From Saprospiraceae bacterium (GTDB lineage: Bacteria; Bacteroidota; Bacteroidia; Chitinophagales; Saprospiraceae), in the NCBI GenBank assembly GCA_016717145.1, contig JADKGD010000007.1:1-64000 (forward strand): 64,000 nt of DNA, given 5' to 3'. Below the pieces are notes generated by a model that ran no database searches, was not told the origin of the DNA, and saw only the letters and a list, made by a program, of their open reading frames with translations. Both the position numbers and the translations under genes were made by a program. Each line of letters begins with the position of its first letter. Position 1 is the first letter of the stretch. Shown here one piece after another: positions 47,916 through 56,293 of this stretch.

Positions 47916-48671
47916 ATGATACGAGCAGAAAAAATATTTAAAAATTTTGGTGACCAAACTGTATTGGATGGGATAGATTTTGTTTTTGAAGAAGGCAAAA
48001 CAAACCTTGTCATTGGCAAGAGTGGATCCGGAAAGACGGTATTACTTAAAATTTTAGTAGGTCTTTTCCAACCCACTTCAGGTAATGTTTGGTATGATAA
48101 CATCAATTTGATTTCTGCTGATAAACAAAAGCTAAGATCCCTCAGAATGCAGGTTGGTATGCTATTCCAGGGTAATGCACTTTTTGATTCAATGACCATT
48201 GAAGAAAATATAAGGTTCCCTTTGGACATGTTTACTACAGATACCTTAAAAGTAAAAAGAGATAGGGTTAACTATTGTTTGGAAAGGGTCAGCTTACCAG
48301 GAATTAACAATAAATTCCCTTCTGAAATATCCGGTGGAATGCAAAAAAGAGTTGGCATTGCCAGAGCTATAGTCTTAAATCCAAAATACCTATTCTGTGA
48401 CGAACCCAATTCAGGGCTTGATCCCCAGACTTCAATTACTATTGATGAATTGATACTTGATATTACCAAGGATAATAAGATTACTACGGTAATTAATACC
48501 CATGATATGAATTCAGTTATGGAAATAGGTGAAAATATTTGTTTGCTTGATAAAGGTAAATTAGCCTGGCAAGGAAGTAAAGATGAAGTATTAAGTAGCG
48601 AAAATGAAGTATTGCATGATTTTATTTTTGCCTCACCATTCCTCCAAAAATTGATAGAAAACGCAAAATAA
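47916..48671 (+). CDS. mlaF: MlaF-type ABC transporter ATP-binding protein
   Basis: A 251-residue ATPase. Walker A is GKSGSGKT near 35, the ABC signature SGGMQKRVGIARAI is followed by Walker B (YLFCDEPNSGLDP), and the H-loop is NTHDMNSV. With the MlaE permease upstream it should drive lipid transport for outer membrane asymmetry. It ends 10 bases before the convergent small membrane protein. Confidence 0.93.
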   Translation: MIRAEKIFKNFGDQTVLDGIDFVFEEGKTNLVIGKSGSGKTVLLKILVGLFQPTSGNVWYDNINLISADKQKLRSLRMQVGMLFQGNALFDSMTIEENIRFPLDMFTTDTLKVKRDRVNYCLERVSLPGINNKFPSEISGGMQKRVGIARAIVLNPKYLFCDEPNSGLDPQTSITIDELILDITKDNKITTVINTHDMNSVMEIGENICLLDKGKLAWQGSKDEVLSSENEVLHDFIFASPFLQKLIENAK

Positions 48672-48681
48672 TTTGAATTCT

Positions 48682-48933
48682 TTACTGATTTACAACATCA
48701 CTATCATAATTCTTTCTATTCCTAATCCATAAGAAAGCTAGTGTTCCCACTAAGAGATAAGGGATACAAAACATGTAGAGGATACCTGTATTTAATCCTT
48801 TCCCTGCACTGCCTCCATCACGCAGATTTGATTCAGCTGATATTTTACACATAGGACATTGTGCAGATAATTCTGGCGTGATAGTTAAGGCCAAACCCAA
48901 AATAAGCAGAAACGATAAAATTATTTTTTTCAT
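48682..48933 (-). CDS. Small CxxC membrane protein of the oxidase cluster
   Basis: An 83-residue protein with a signal or first helix (ILSFLLILGLALTITPELSA), a CPMC motif just after it, and a second helix (ILYMFCIPYLLVGTLAFLWI). It is the last gene of the respiratory cluster, and its ATG overlaps the DUF420 stop as ATGA (48930-48933), which favours this start over Met 48942. The vicinal cysteines facing the periplasm could help copper handling or thiol chemistry in oxidase assembly; that is inference. Confidence 0.6.
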   Translation of the reverse strand: MKKIILSFLLILGLALTITPELSAQCPMCKISAESNLRDGGSAGKGLNTGILYMFCIPYLLVGTLAFLWIRNRKNYDSDVVNQ

Positions 48934-49466
48934 AAATAACAAGGTTTAAGCATTAGATAACAAATAGGTCCTGTAATAGCAACATACAACCATACCGGAT
49001 AAACATATCTCGCCATTTGTTTATGTCTTTCTACCTGATAGGTAAATCCTCTTGTAAATGTCAACAAAATAAATGGCAAAGATAAACCGGCTAAAATAAT
49101 ATGTGATATTAGTAAAAAGTAATATACCGTACGAATACTACCTTCTCCGCAAAACTTTGTTTCAACCGTCGTAAAATGATATAAAACGTAACACAATAAA
49201 AACAAAGCCGAAAAAAATAATGCGCCAAAAATAGACTTCCTGTGGTAAGGGATATTTTTTTGCTTTACAAAATATAAAGCAGCAACCAAACAAATGGCTA
49301 CAAGGGTATTTAAAATAGCGTGGACCGGAGGGAGAAAAGAAAAATCGAAGCCTAAATCAATCTTCACCCTTCGCATGACGCCAACAAGGGTTAAAACAAC
49401 CACTGATACGATTAAACTTAAAATATTAAGTTTTTTTGCGAGGGCATTATTGGCTTTAGGATACAT
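48930..49466 (-). CDS. DUF420 family membrane protein
   Basis: A 178-residue DUF420 protein (CtaM-like in oxidase operons) with about five helices. It has the typical PPVHAILNTLVAICLVAALYF and YHRKSIFGALFFSALFLLCYVLYH segments. In Bacillus and relatives the family aids maturation of heme-copper oxidases. It sits in the cox cluster with a 1-base overlap with the SCO-like gene (TAATG), supporting that job here. Confidence 0.85.
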   Translation of the reverse strand: MYPKANNALAKKLNILSLIVSVVVLTLVGVMRRVKIDLGFDFSFLPPVHAILNTLVAICLVAALYFVKQKNIPYHRKSIFGALFFSALFLLCYVLYHFTTVETKFCGEGSIRTVYYFLLISHIILAGLSLPFILLTFTRGFTYQVERHKQMARYVYPVWLYVAITGPICYLMLKPCYL

Positions 49467-49951
49467 TATTGTTTCATTTTAATATCAGCTTCCTTCGGTC
49501 GTGGAATTGTAATGGCAATATGTTCAATCATTTTTTTTATATCCTCAATATTATTGTTGTATACATGTCTAATTTTGTTGCCGGTATCAATCAGGACAAA
49601 ATCATTTTGACCGAACTTAGCCTTCAAGCCAGACAAATATCCAACCGGTAACACTGGAAATGTCCCGATTGAATCGAAACATATTATCTGGAAACCATCA
49701 GTTTTTTTAAATTGCGTATAAATAGCCTGAAGATGTTCACCAATTTCAGGGCTATTCCTTAATACCAGAACAGAGGTTTTTCCGATCATCAATTTTAGAG
49801 AATCCTCTTTAACAGAAATGCTATCTTTTACAAGTAATTCTGACAAAGCGTGTCTACGGAAATCAAGACCTTTTTTAAGATAGTACCACGAACCAAAAGG
49901 AACTGCAACTACAAACAAACCCAATACTATCCAGGATATTAACTTACTCAT
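49466..49951 (-). CDS. SCO1/SenC-like membrane-anchored protein lacking the copper cysteines
   Basis: A 161-residue protein with an N-terminal membrane anchor (LISWIVLGLFVVAVPFGSWYY) and a thioredoxin-like domain that follows SCO1 in secondary structure. The CxxxC copper-binding motif is absent; the only Cys is in FQIICFDSIG. It therefore probably cannot carry CuA copper and may be a structural or degenerate relative. The Met at 49951 begins the anchor; four more codons are open upstream. It is in the cox cluster, before DUF420. Confidence 0.6.
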   Translation of the reverse strand: MSKLISWIVLGLFVVAVPFGSWYYLKKGLDFRRHALSELLVKDSISVKEDSLKLMIGKTSVLVLRNSPEIGEHLQAIYTQFKKTDGFQIICFDSIGTFPVLPVGYLSGLKAKFGQNDFVLIDTGNKIRHVYNNNIEDIKKMIEHIAITIPRPKEADIKMKQ

Positions 49952-50033
49952 AAAATATATCAATTATCACAGGTAAACATCCCGATACGTAAAATGTTAT
50001 TTTCGCAATGTCAAAGCAATGTCAAATAATATG

Positions 50034-50399
50034 TTACTTGCCTATGGATATTTCCTTAGGTGGATTTTTTACATTTGCACGGCTGGTATTCCAGTACTTC
50101 CCTTCTGATATAAAGGCAATAATTGCCCACACAAGCAGCAATGTAGGAAACAAAACAGTTTTGACTAAACTAGGAACCTCGTATTTCATGTGCATAAACT
50201 CGTAAACAATCAAATAAGCCTTTACCAAACTTAATGTGATCATTACAGCTCCTGTAATCCATCCAGATATATGAAATCCACTAACAAGATATCCCTTGCC
50301 CAAAAGCGCAAACAGCACTTCAAATACTGTTATTACTCCAAGAATTCCAATAGTCTTTGTAGCTATTGTTTTCGATTGATCATATGTTAAGCTAGACAT
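50034..50399 (-). CDS. Cytochrome c oxidase subunit IV family protein
   Basis: A 121-residue protein with three helices of the prokaryotic COX4 family: ITVFEVLFALLGKG, then AVMITLSLVKAYLIVYEFMHM and LFPTLLLVWAIIAFISEG. The MHMKYE segment is the usual position before the third helix. It is a small accessory subunit of the terminal oxidase and follows the two subunit III genes. Confidence 0.88.
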   Translation of the reverse strand: MSSLTYDQSKTIATKTIGILGVITVFEVLFALLGKGYLVSGFHISGWITGAVMITLSLVKAYLIVYEFMHMKYEVPSLVKTVLFPTLLLVWAIIAFISEGKYWNTSRANVKNPPKEISIGK

Positions 50400-50478
50400 A
50401 AAAATATTTATTAAATCAAAATTTAAACCCGCAATACCATCCTGTATAAATGGTTAAATAAAAGAACAGAGATTATCA

Positions 50479-51336
50479 TTAAAGCAAATAGAACAATAAA
50501 AATACAAATACCCATACTAAATCCACAAAATGCCAATATAAACCTATCTTTTCGACCATTTCATATCCATTTCGGCGTTGTGCATACAAGCCTGTACCTA
50601 CATTTACACAGATTATCAGTAAAAAGACAACACCGGAAAGTACGTGAAATCCATGAAAGCCCGTGATGAAAAAAAACAAAGCGCCAAATGCTTTAGGTCC
50701 TAATTGTTGAACACCCTCTTTACCTGCATTGGGCCCTTCTGTAATTTTGTATTTTAAAGGTGCCCATTCTCCGTCATGTTTGTGTATAAGATAGGAATGA
50801 CCTGCTGTAAATGTATCACCTGGTTTAATATCATGCCCATCTCCGTCAATATAAACGCCTGAATCGGTATGTGTACCAAAAGGATCTACAGTAATTGACA
50901 TATTCTCTTCACCCATAAGATAAGACCATTCCCAAGCCTGACATCCTAAGAAAGCTGCTCCACCTATGATTGTCCAAATCATCCAGACGACAACACCTCT
51001 TTTATTCTCTCTATGACCTTCCTGAACAGCCCTTACCATAGTAAAGGAACTTGCAAGCAGGATAAATGTCATCACAGTCACAAACAAAAGCGGCTTGTGG
51101 TGAATACCGCCCGGAAATGCACTAAACACAAAATCCGGTACAGGCCAAGTTGGAACACTAAATCTCAAGGCTCCATATGCAATTAGAAATCCCGAAAATG
51201 TAAATGCATCCGAAAGCAGAAAATACCACATCATCAACTTACCATAAGATGTTTTGAAAGGAGAAGCACCTCCTTTCCAAGTGGCAGCCTCATGGCTCTC
51301 TGTGTGATGATCGTGTGTTAAAGTATCTGTGGACAT
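50479..51336 (-). CDS. ctaE: Cytochrome c oxidase subunit III (long form)
   Basis: A 285-residue heme-copper oxidase subunit III. It has a long insert between the early helices and the C-terminal pair. Family patterns are SDAFTFSGFLIAYGALR, GFHGFHVLSGV and the final WHFVDLVWVFVFLLFYL. The insert (residues about 130-190) holds polar, Gly- and Asp-rich sequence (GVYIDGDGHDIKPG), probably in the periplasm. It directly follows a second, shorter subunit III, so the pair may form one functional unit. Confidence 0.9.
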   Translation of the reverse strand: MSTDTLTHDHHTESHEAATWKGGASPFKTSYGKLMMWYFLLSDAFTFSGFLIAYGALRFSVPTWPVPDFVFSAFPGGIHHKPLLFVTVMTFILLASSFTMVRAVQEGHRENKRGVVVWMIWTIIGGAAFLGCQAWEWSYLMGEENMSITVDPFGTHTDSGVYIDGDGHDIKPGDTFTAGHSYLIHKHDGEWAPLKYKITEGPNAGKEGVQQLGPKAFGALFFFITGFHGFHVLSGVVFLLIICVNVGTGLYAQRRNGYEMVEKIGLYWHFVDLVWVFVFLLFYLL

Positions 51337-51349
51337 TATAAAATATATT

Positions 51350-51922
51350 TTATTTGCTAATGATTAAAAATATAAATAAATAGACCCAAAGAAAGTCAAC
51401 AAAATGCCAATAGTTGATAACCAAATCAAATCTATTTACCCGAAACTCGCTTTGATAAAATCTAAGTGTGAACGCATGAATTAAAGCAACTATCATAGCT
51501 GCAATACCTCCTAAGACATGCAAAGCATGAATACCTGAAATAAGGTAGAAAAAAGATCCTGAAACATTGCCTTTAAGGTCTACACCTTTTGCAAATAAAG
51601 CAGTCCAACCCATGTATTGCAGTACTACAAATGTCAAGCCCAATAAAAGTGATAGTACCAATGCATATTTATAAGGCTTTTCGTTTCCAGCTTTAAATGA
51701 GGAAAAGGAGTAATGCAAAGTTATACTGGATAATACAATGACCGCAGTACTTATATAAAAAAATACGGGCATCGAATACTCCAACCAATTTCCTGCTGCT
51801 TGTTTTACGAGATAAGCACTTGTAAATGCACCAAACATCATCGTAATACTAGCCATCGCTGCCCACAAGGCAAATTTGTGGGGATGTATTTTATTTCTTC
51901 TATTTACTAATATACTTTCCAT
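51350..51922 (-). CDS. Cytochrome c oxidase subunit III (short form)
   Basis: A 190-residue protein with five helices of the subunit III family. The end has HALHVLGGIAAMIVALIHA and NYWHFVDFLWVYLFIFLI, the usual C-terminal signature. Residues near the start show the family's helix I. Tandem copies of this family in Bacteroidota cox operons are known; the two here differ in length and sequence. Confidence 0.9.
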   Translation of the reverse strand: MESILVNRRNKIHPHKFALWAAMASITMMFGAFTSAYLVKQAAGNWLEYSMPVFFYISTAVIVLSSITLHYSFSSFKAGNEKPYKYALVLSLLLGLTFVVLQYMGWTALFAKGVDLKGNVSGSFFYLISGIHALHVLGGIAAMIVALIHAFTLRFYQSEFRVNRFDLVINYWHFVDFLWVYLFIFLIISK

Positions 51923-51928
51923 ATCAAA

Positions 51929-52828
51929 TTATAATAACCAATAAGAAATTAATACAAACGGTAAATAAAAAAAAGAAAAAAACATCAGTTTAAGGGCTGA
52001 TGATTTGTCAAATTTCATATGAAAATTGTAGCTAAAAGCGATATACATTGCAGTGAGTAATGTTACTATACTTACACACAGAATAGTTGTGTCCATTGTA
52101 AAAAAAACAAACAATAACACGGGTAGAATCATTAAAGCATAGATAAAAGACGACATACCAAGGTTCCTATCCAGCTGACCACCAGATTCCGGCAATAGTT
52201 TATAACCTGCTTTTTTATAATCTTCATAACCTACATATCCGATAGACCAAAAGTGAGGGAATTGCCATAAAAACTGGATTATAAAAAGGCATAAAGCAAA
52301 CATGGTTATTTTACCATCAAATGCTGTTGCGCCGATCATAACCGGTAATGCACCTGGTATAGCTCCAACGGCAACAGCCGCCGTCGAATATCTCTTAAGT
52401 GGTGTGTAAACAAAAGAATAAAGGATTAAGGATAACATCCCTAAAAATGCTGTTATAGGATTAAAGATTGCCAATAAACTTATGCCTACCAAACAACTCA
52501 ATCCTGCAAACATTACGCCTTCTGATGTTTTCATTCTTCCGGTTGCCAAAGGTCTGTTTGAAGTACGAGTCATTAAAATATCAAAATCTTTTTCCAAAAC
52601 CTGGTTGAGTGCATTAGCGGCTCCGGTAACTAAAAAGCCACCCATAGCCAGCAAGAGGACATCATATATGCTTGAATTTCCACCTGCCGCAATCATATAG
52701 CCCAATAGAGATGTAAATACCACTACTAAGCTGAGATTTAACTTAGTCAACATGACATAATCTGCAAGTTTGGACATCCAAACCCTATTAGACTCATTAG
52801 TAATTGTATACGTTCTTGTATTACTCAA
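51929..52828 (-). CDS. ctaB: Protoheme IX farnesyltransferase (heme O synthase)
   Basis: A 299-residue UbiA-type prenyltransferase that adds a farnesyl group to heme B, making heme O for the oxidase. The two Asp-rich motifs are NALNQVLEKDFDILMTRTSN and the YEDYKKAGYKLLP segment. It has eight or nine helices. It follows the subunit I gene with about 50 bases between, so heme supply and oxidase synthesis are coupled. Confidence 0.93.
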   Translation of the reverse strand: MSNTRTYTITNESNRVWMSKLADYVMLTKLNLSLVVVFTSLLGYMIAAGGNSSIYDVLLLAMGGFLVTGAANALNQVLEKDFDILMTRTSNRPLATGRMKTSEGVMFAGLSCLVGISLLAIFNPITAFLGMLSLILYSFVYTPLKRYSTAAVAVGAIPGALPVMIGATAFDGKITMFALCLFIIQFLWQFPHFWSIGYVGYEDYKKAGYKLLPESGGQLDRNLGMSSFIYALMILPVLLFVFFTMDTTILCVSIVTLLTAMYIAFSYNFHMKFDKSSALKLMFFSFFYLPFVLISYWLL

Positions 52829-52875
52829 TTTTATAAAAATATAATTAAACTATATAAATAATTGCAACAAAATGG

Positions 52876-54720
52876 TTAATGATCTCCTACCTCCCCATCT
52901 TTCAACGGGATATGTTGCTGAACAAATTCTCTTTCGTCTTTACTATAATCATATGCCCATCTATGAACAACAGGAAGATTACCAGGCCAGTTGCCATGAA
53001 CAGGTTCAATAGGTGCTGTCCATTCCAATGTTGTTGCTCCCCAAGGGTTTTTAGTTTTCATTTTTCGACCATACCATATGCTATAGAAAAAATTAATCAC
53101 AAAAACGAGCTGTATAAAAAAAGATATGATTGCAAATATGGTTATAAATTTATTCATATCTGTAAAATGTTTGAAGGCATCAAAAGTGTCAAATGAATAA
53201 TATCGTCTTGGTACTCCCGCCATACCAATGTAATGCATTGGCCAGAATATTGCATAAGCACAAATTATTGTACCCCAGAAATGAATTTTGCCCAGTGTCT
53301 CATTCATAAATCTACCGTACATTTTTGGAAACCAATGATAAATTCCTGCAAACATCCCAAAAAAAGCAGCGACGCCCATAACAATATGAAAGTGAGCCAC
53401 AACAAAATATGTGTCATGCATTTGAATATCAATAGCCGAATTTCCTAAAAATATACCCGTAAGTCCACCTGAGATAAACATAGATACAAAACCAATACAA
53501 AACAACATCGGTGTATTTAATCGTATGTTACCACCATAAAGTGTAGTTATCCAGTTAAATACCTTAACCGCTGATGGCACAGCAATGATAAGTGTAAATA
53601 CTACAAAGAAATTAGATATAAAAGGATTGACTCCAGACATAAACATGTGGTGAGCCCAAACTATAAATGATAAAAATCCAATGGCCATAATTGAATAAAC
53701 CATTGCTCTATAACCAAAAATAGGTTTTCTTGCATGAACTGCCATTACTTCTGACACAATTCCCATTGCAGGTAATATAATTATATATACTTCCGGATGG
53801 CCTAGAAACCAAAATAAGTGTTGATATAGAATTGGGCTTCCCCCTACTCTATCCAATGCCTGACCAGCAATAAAAATATCGCTGAGGAAAAAACTAGTGC
53901 CCAAACTTCTGTCAAATATGAGCATAAAAAAGCCGGATGCCAATACAGGAAACGAGAGTAATGCTAGGATTGCAGTAACAAAAAAGGCCCAGATAGTTAA
54001 AGGCATTCTCCAAAGTGTCATACCTTTAGTTCTCAGATTAAGCACCGTTGTGATATAATTAATTCCACCTAAGAGGACTGAAACAACAAACAAAGTCAAA
54101 CTAACCAGCCATAAGGTCATTCCAGTGCCTGAGCCTGAAGATGCCTGTGGTAAAGCGCTTAAAGGCGGATATGCAACCCAACCACCCGAAAAGGGACCAG
54201 TACTAAGAAATAATGAATAAAACATCACAATACCTGCAAGGAAAAAGAACCAATATGAGAGCATATTCAAAAAAGGAGATGCCATATCTCTTGCTCCCAA
54301 TTGAAATGGTATCAGTAAATTACTAAAAGTACCGCTAAGTCCTGCTGTCAACACAAAAAATACGATAATGGTACCATGCATGGTAACTAAAGCATAATAA
54401 AACTCAGGTGCCAGTTTTCCAATACCCGTTGTCGGGTCCACAACAATCCATTTTCCAAGAAAGGGTTTAATCCATGTTAAACTTTCTTCAGGAAAACCCA
54501 ATTGCATTCTGAATACAACTGACATAGCTGCACCGATTACTGCCCATATGATACCTGTTATTAAAAACTGACGTGCGATAATCTTATGATCCATAGAAAA
54601 CACATAGTGGAAAATAAAACTTGTCTGATATTTATCTCCATGATGATGCGCATGAAAATGATCATCAGAGCCTTGTTCTCTTATCAGAACATCTTCTTCC
54701 TGAATGCTAACATTTGCCAT
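52876..54720 (-). CDS. ctaD: Cytochrome c oxidase subunit I
   Basis: A 614-residue catalytic subunit of an aa3/caa3-type oxidase. The CuB histidine and Tyr crosslink site is GHPEVYIIILP, and AHHMFMSG provides the next two His. The heme ligands sit in HDTYFVVAHFHIVMG. The Glu in GHPEVY places it in the A1 group that pumps protons. About twelve helices are predicted. It pairs with the OmpA-tagged subunit II upstream. Confidence 0.96.
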   Translation of the reverse strand: MANVSIQEEDVLIREQGSDDHFHAHHHGDKYQTSFIFHYVFSMDHKIIARQFLITGIIWAVIGAAMSVVFRMQLGFPEESLTWIKPFLGKWIVVDPTTGIGKLAPEFYYALVTMHGTIIVFFVLTAGLSGTFSNLLIPFQLGARDMASPFLNMLSYWFFFLAGIVMFYSLFLSTGPFSGGWVAYPPLSALPQASSGSGTGMTLWLVSLTLFVVSVLLGGINYITTVLNLRTKGMTLWRMPLTIWAFFVTAILALLSFPVLASGFFMLIFDRSLGTSFFLSDIFIAGQALDRVGGSPILYQHLFWFLGHPEVYIIILPAMGIVSEVMAVHARKPIFGYRAMVYSIMAIGFLSFIVWAHHMFMSGVNPFISNFFVVFTLIIAVPSAVKVFNWITTLYGGNIRLNTPMLFCIGFVSMFISGGLTGIFLGNSAIDIQMHDTYFVVAHFHIVMGVAAFFGMFAGIYHWFPKMYGRFMNETLGKIHFWGTIICAYAIFWPMHYIGMAGVPRRYYSFDTFDAFKHFTDMNKFITIFAIISFFIQLVFVINFFYSIWYGRKMKTKNPWGATTLEWTAPIEPVHGNWPGNLPVVHRWAYDYSKDEREFVQQHIPLKDGEVGDH

Positions 54721-54741
54721 TTTCTTTAAATTTTAATTTAT

Positions 54742-56259
54742 TTATTTCGAAATGATTCTAAGTTCAGTTCTTCTATTTTTTTCTCCATCTTCAGCGGTAC
54801 TGTTTGATGCCAACGGCTCATCTTGTCCGTAGCCTTTAGCTACCATTCTATCAGCACTTATACCTTTAGCAATCATATAATCCCTGACTTTTGATGCTCT
54901 TTCATTAGATAAAGTCATATTTGTAGCAGCATCGCCCACATTATCGGTATGACCAGCAAATTCAATGCGTAACTTAGGAAATCTACCCATTAATGTTCCA
55001 AGATTTGCCAACTCATGTTTGGATAAATCATCATTTATATCTGAAGAGCCAGTTTTATAAAAAACATGCTCCAGGTTGATCACACTACTCAAAGTACCGG
55101 TTGTATCATCTACATACCGTGCAACAGCTGATCTAAGTTCAAATCCACGCGCCTTAATTTCATAATCAAAGAGCTTTTTGCCAGCCCAGGGATCTTTATC
55201 TGTATTACGTATATTTGTGGCATAAAACGGTTTTTGTCCTGCCAACCAGGTATCAAATTCCTCTCTTGAAACAACTTCTACAATTCTTCTCATAGAATAA
55301 TGTCCTTTGCCGCACAATTCGGCGCAAGCCAACTCATATTCAAAAGTTTCCCATTTTTGTTTACCCTTAGGTTCAGCCGGATCTGCAGGAACCTGCCATT
55401 CCGGATATGCCCTTAGTTGTTCTCTGAATTCCTGGGTCGTTTTGATCGGAGTAAAAATAAATGAGGTTGGTAAACCAGGTACCGCATCCATTTTAACCCT
55501 GAAGTGAGGCAGATAGAAATTGTGCAGCACATCTTTTGCTGTTATCCTTACTTTTATAGTTGAATCCTTTGGCAGTAATATCTTATCACTTCCTCCCAAA
55601 ACAATATCATCCACAGATGCCTCATCATTCCAATCTATACCAAGGCTGTTTGAACCCGGATCAATCAATCTGAAATCTTTATTCCCTAACTTACCATCTT
55701 GGCCAGGATATCTGATGTCCCATGCAAATTGATAGCCTGTTGCTTCGATCTCCAAAAATTTGTCCTCAGCAGTTAATGTCGGAAAAATATTATTCCAGGT
55801 AATTAAGCCGCCAGCCACCAGATAGGTCATAACAACGGCTGGTACGGCCGTCCATATTAACTCAAGCTTAGTATCGTGTGCAAAAAAGATCGCCTTCCCA
55901 CCCAATTTTTGTCGATATTTATAGCCATACCAAAAAAGTAAAACATGGGTAATTACAAAGACAATACCTGTAAAAAACAAAGTCGTGTTAAATAAACCAT
56001 CCAACTCAAAGCCATGTGCAGAAGCGGATGTTAAGGGTCCATAACCCAGCATCTGATTTTTATAATAGATAGCTGACCAAACACAACCAACTAAAAATAC
56101 TACCATGAATACAACTAAAGCGATACCTTGGGTATTAGAACTTGACCTTTCAACAACTTCCTCCCCTCTGATTCTGGCCGCTAATTCTGTAAGTTTACCT
56201 ATCTGGACGACAATAACTGCCAGAAAGAAAATAATTGCAAACGCTATTAAATAAGTCAT
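54742..56259 (-). CDS. ctaC: Cytochrome c oxidase subunit II with C-terminal OmpA-like domain
   Basis: A 505-residue subunit II. It has four predicted helices (3-20, 45-65, 92-112, 132-155), two more than classic COX2, then the CuA domain with His 246, Cys 312, Glu 314, Cys 316, His 320 and Met 323 (CAELCGKGHYSM). After a linker a complete OmpA-like peptidoglycan-binding domain follows (about 395-503), with HTDNVGD (437), NERASKVRDYM and GEKNRRTELRI. Asp 439 and Arg 496-497 are where OmpA binds diaminopimelate. Both domains are periplasmic, so the fusion may tether the oxidase to the cell wall. The frame is continuous, with no run at the junction. Confidence 0.93.
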   Translation of the reverse strand: MTYLIAFAIIFFLAVIVVQIGKLTELAARIRGEEVVERSSSNTQGIALVVFMVVFLVGCVWSAIYYKNQMLGYGPLTSASAHGFELDGLFNTTLFFTGIVFVITHVLLFWYGYKYRQKLGGKAIFFAHDTKLELIWTAVPAVVMTYLVAGGLITWNNIFPTLTAEDKFLEIEATGYQFAWDIRYPGQDGKLGNKDFRLIDPGSNSLGIDWNDEASVDDIVLGGSDKILLPKDSTIKVRITAKDVLHNFYLPHFRVKMDAVPGLPTSFIFTPIKTTQEFREQLRAYPEWQVPADPAEPKGKQKWETFEYELACAELCGKGHYSMRRIVEVVSREEFDTWLAGQKPFYATNIRNTDKDPWAGKKLFDYEIKARGFELRSAVARYVDDTTGTLSSVINLEHVFYKTGSSDINDDLSKHELANLGTLMGRFPKLRIEFAGHTDNVGDAATNMTLSNERASKVRDYMIAKGISADRMVAKGYGQDEPLASNSTAEDGEKNRRTELRIISK

Positions 56260-56293
56260 TTATTTTAATTATTTATTGTTATTAACATTCATT

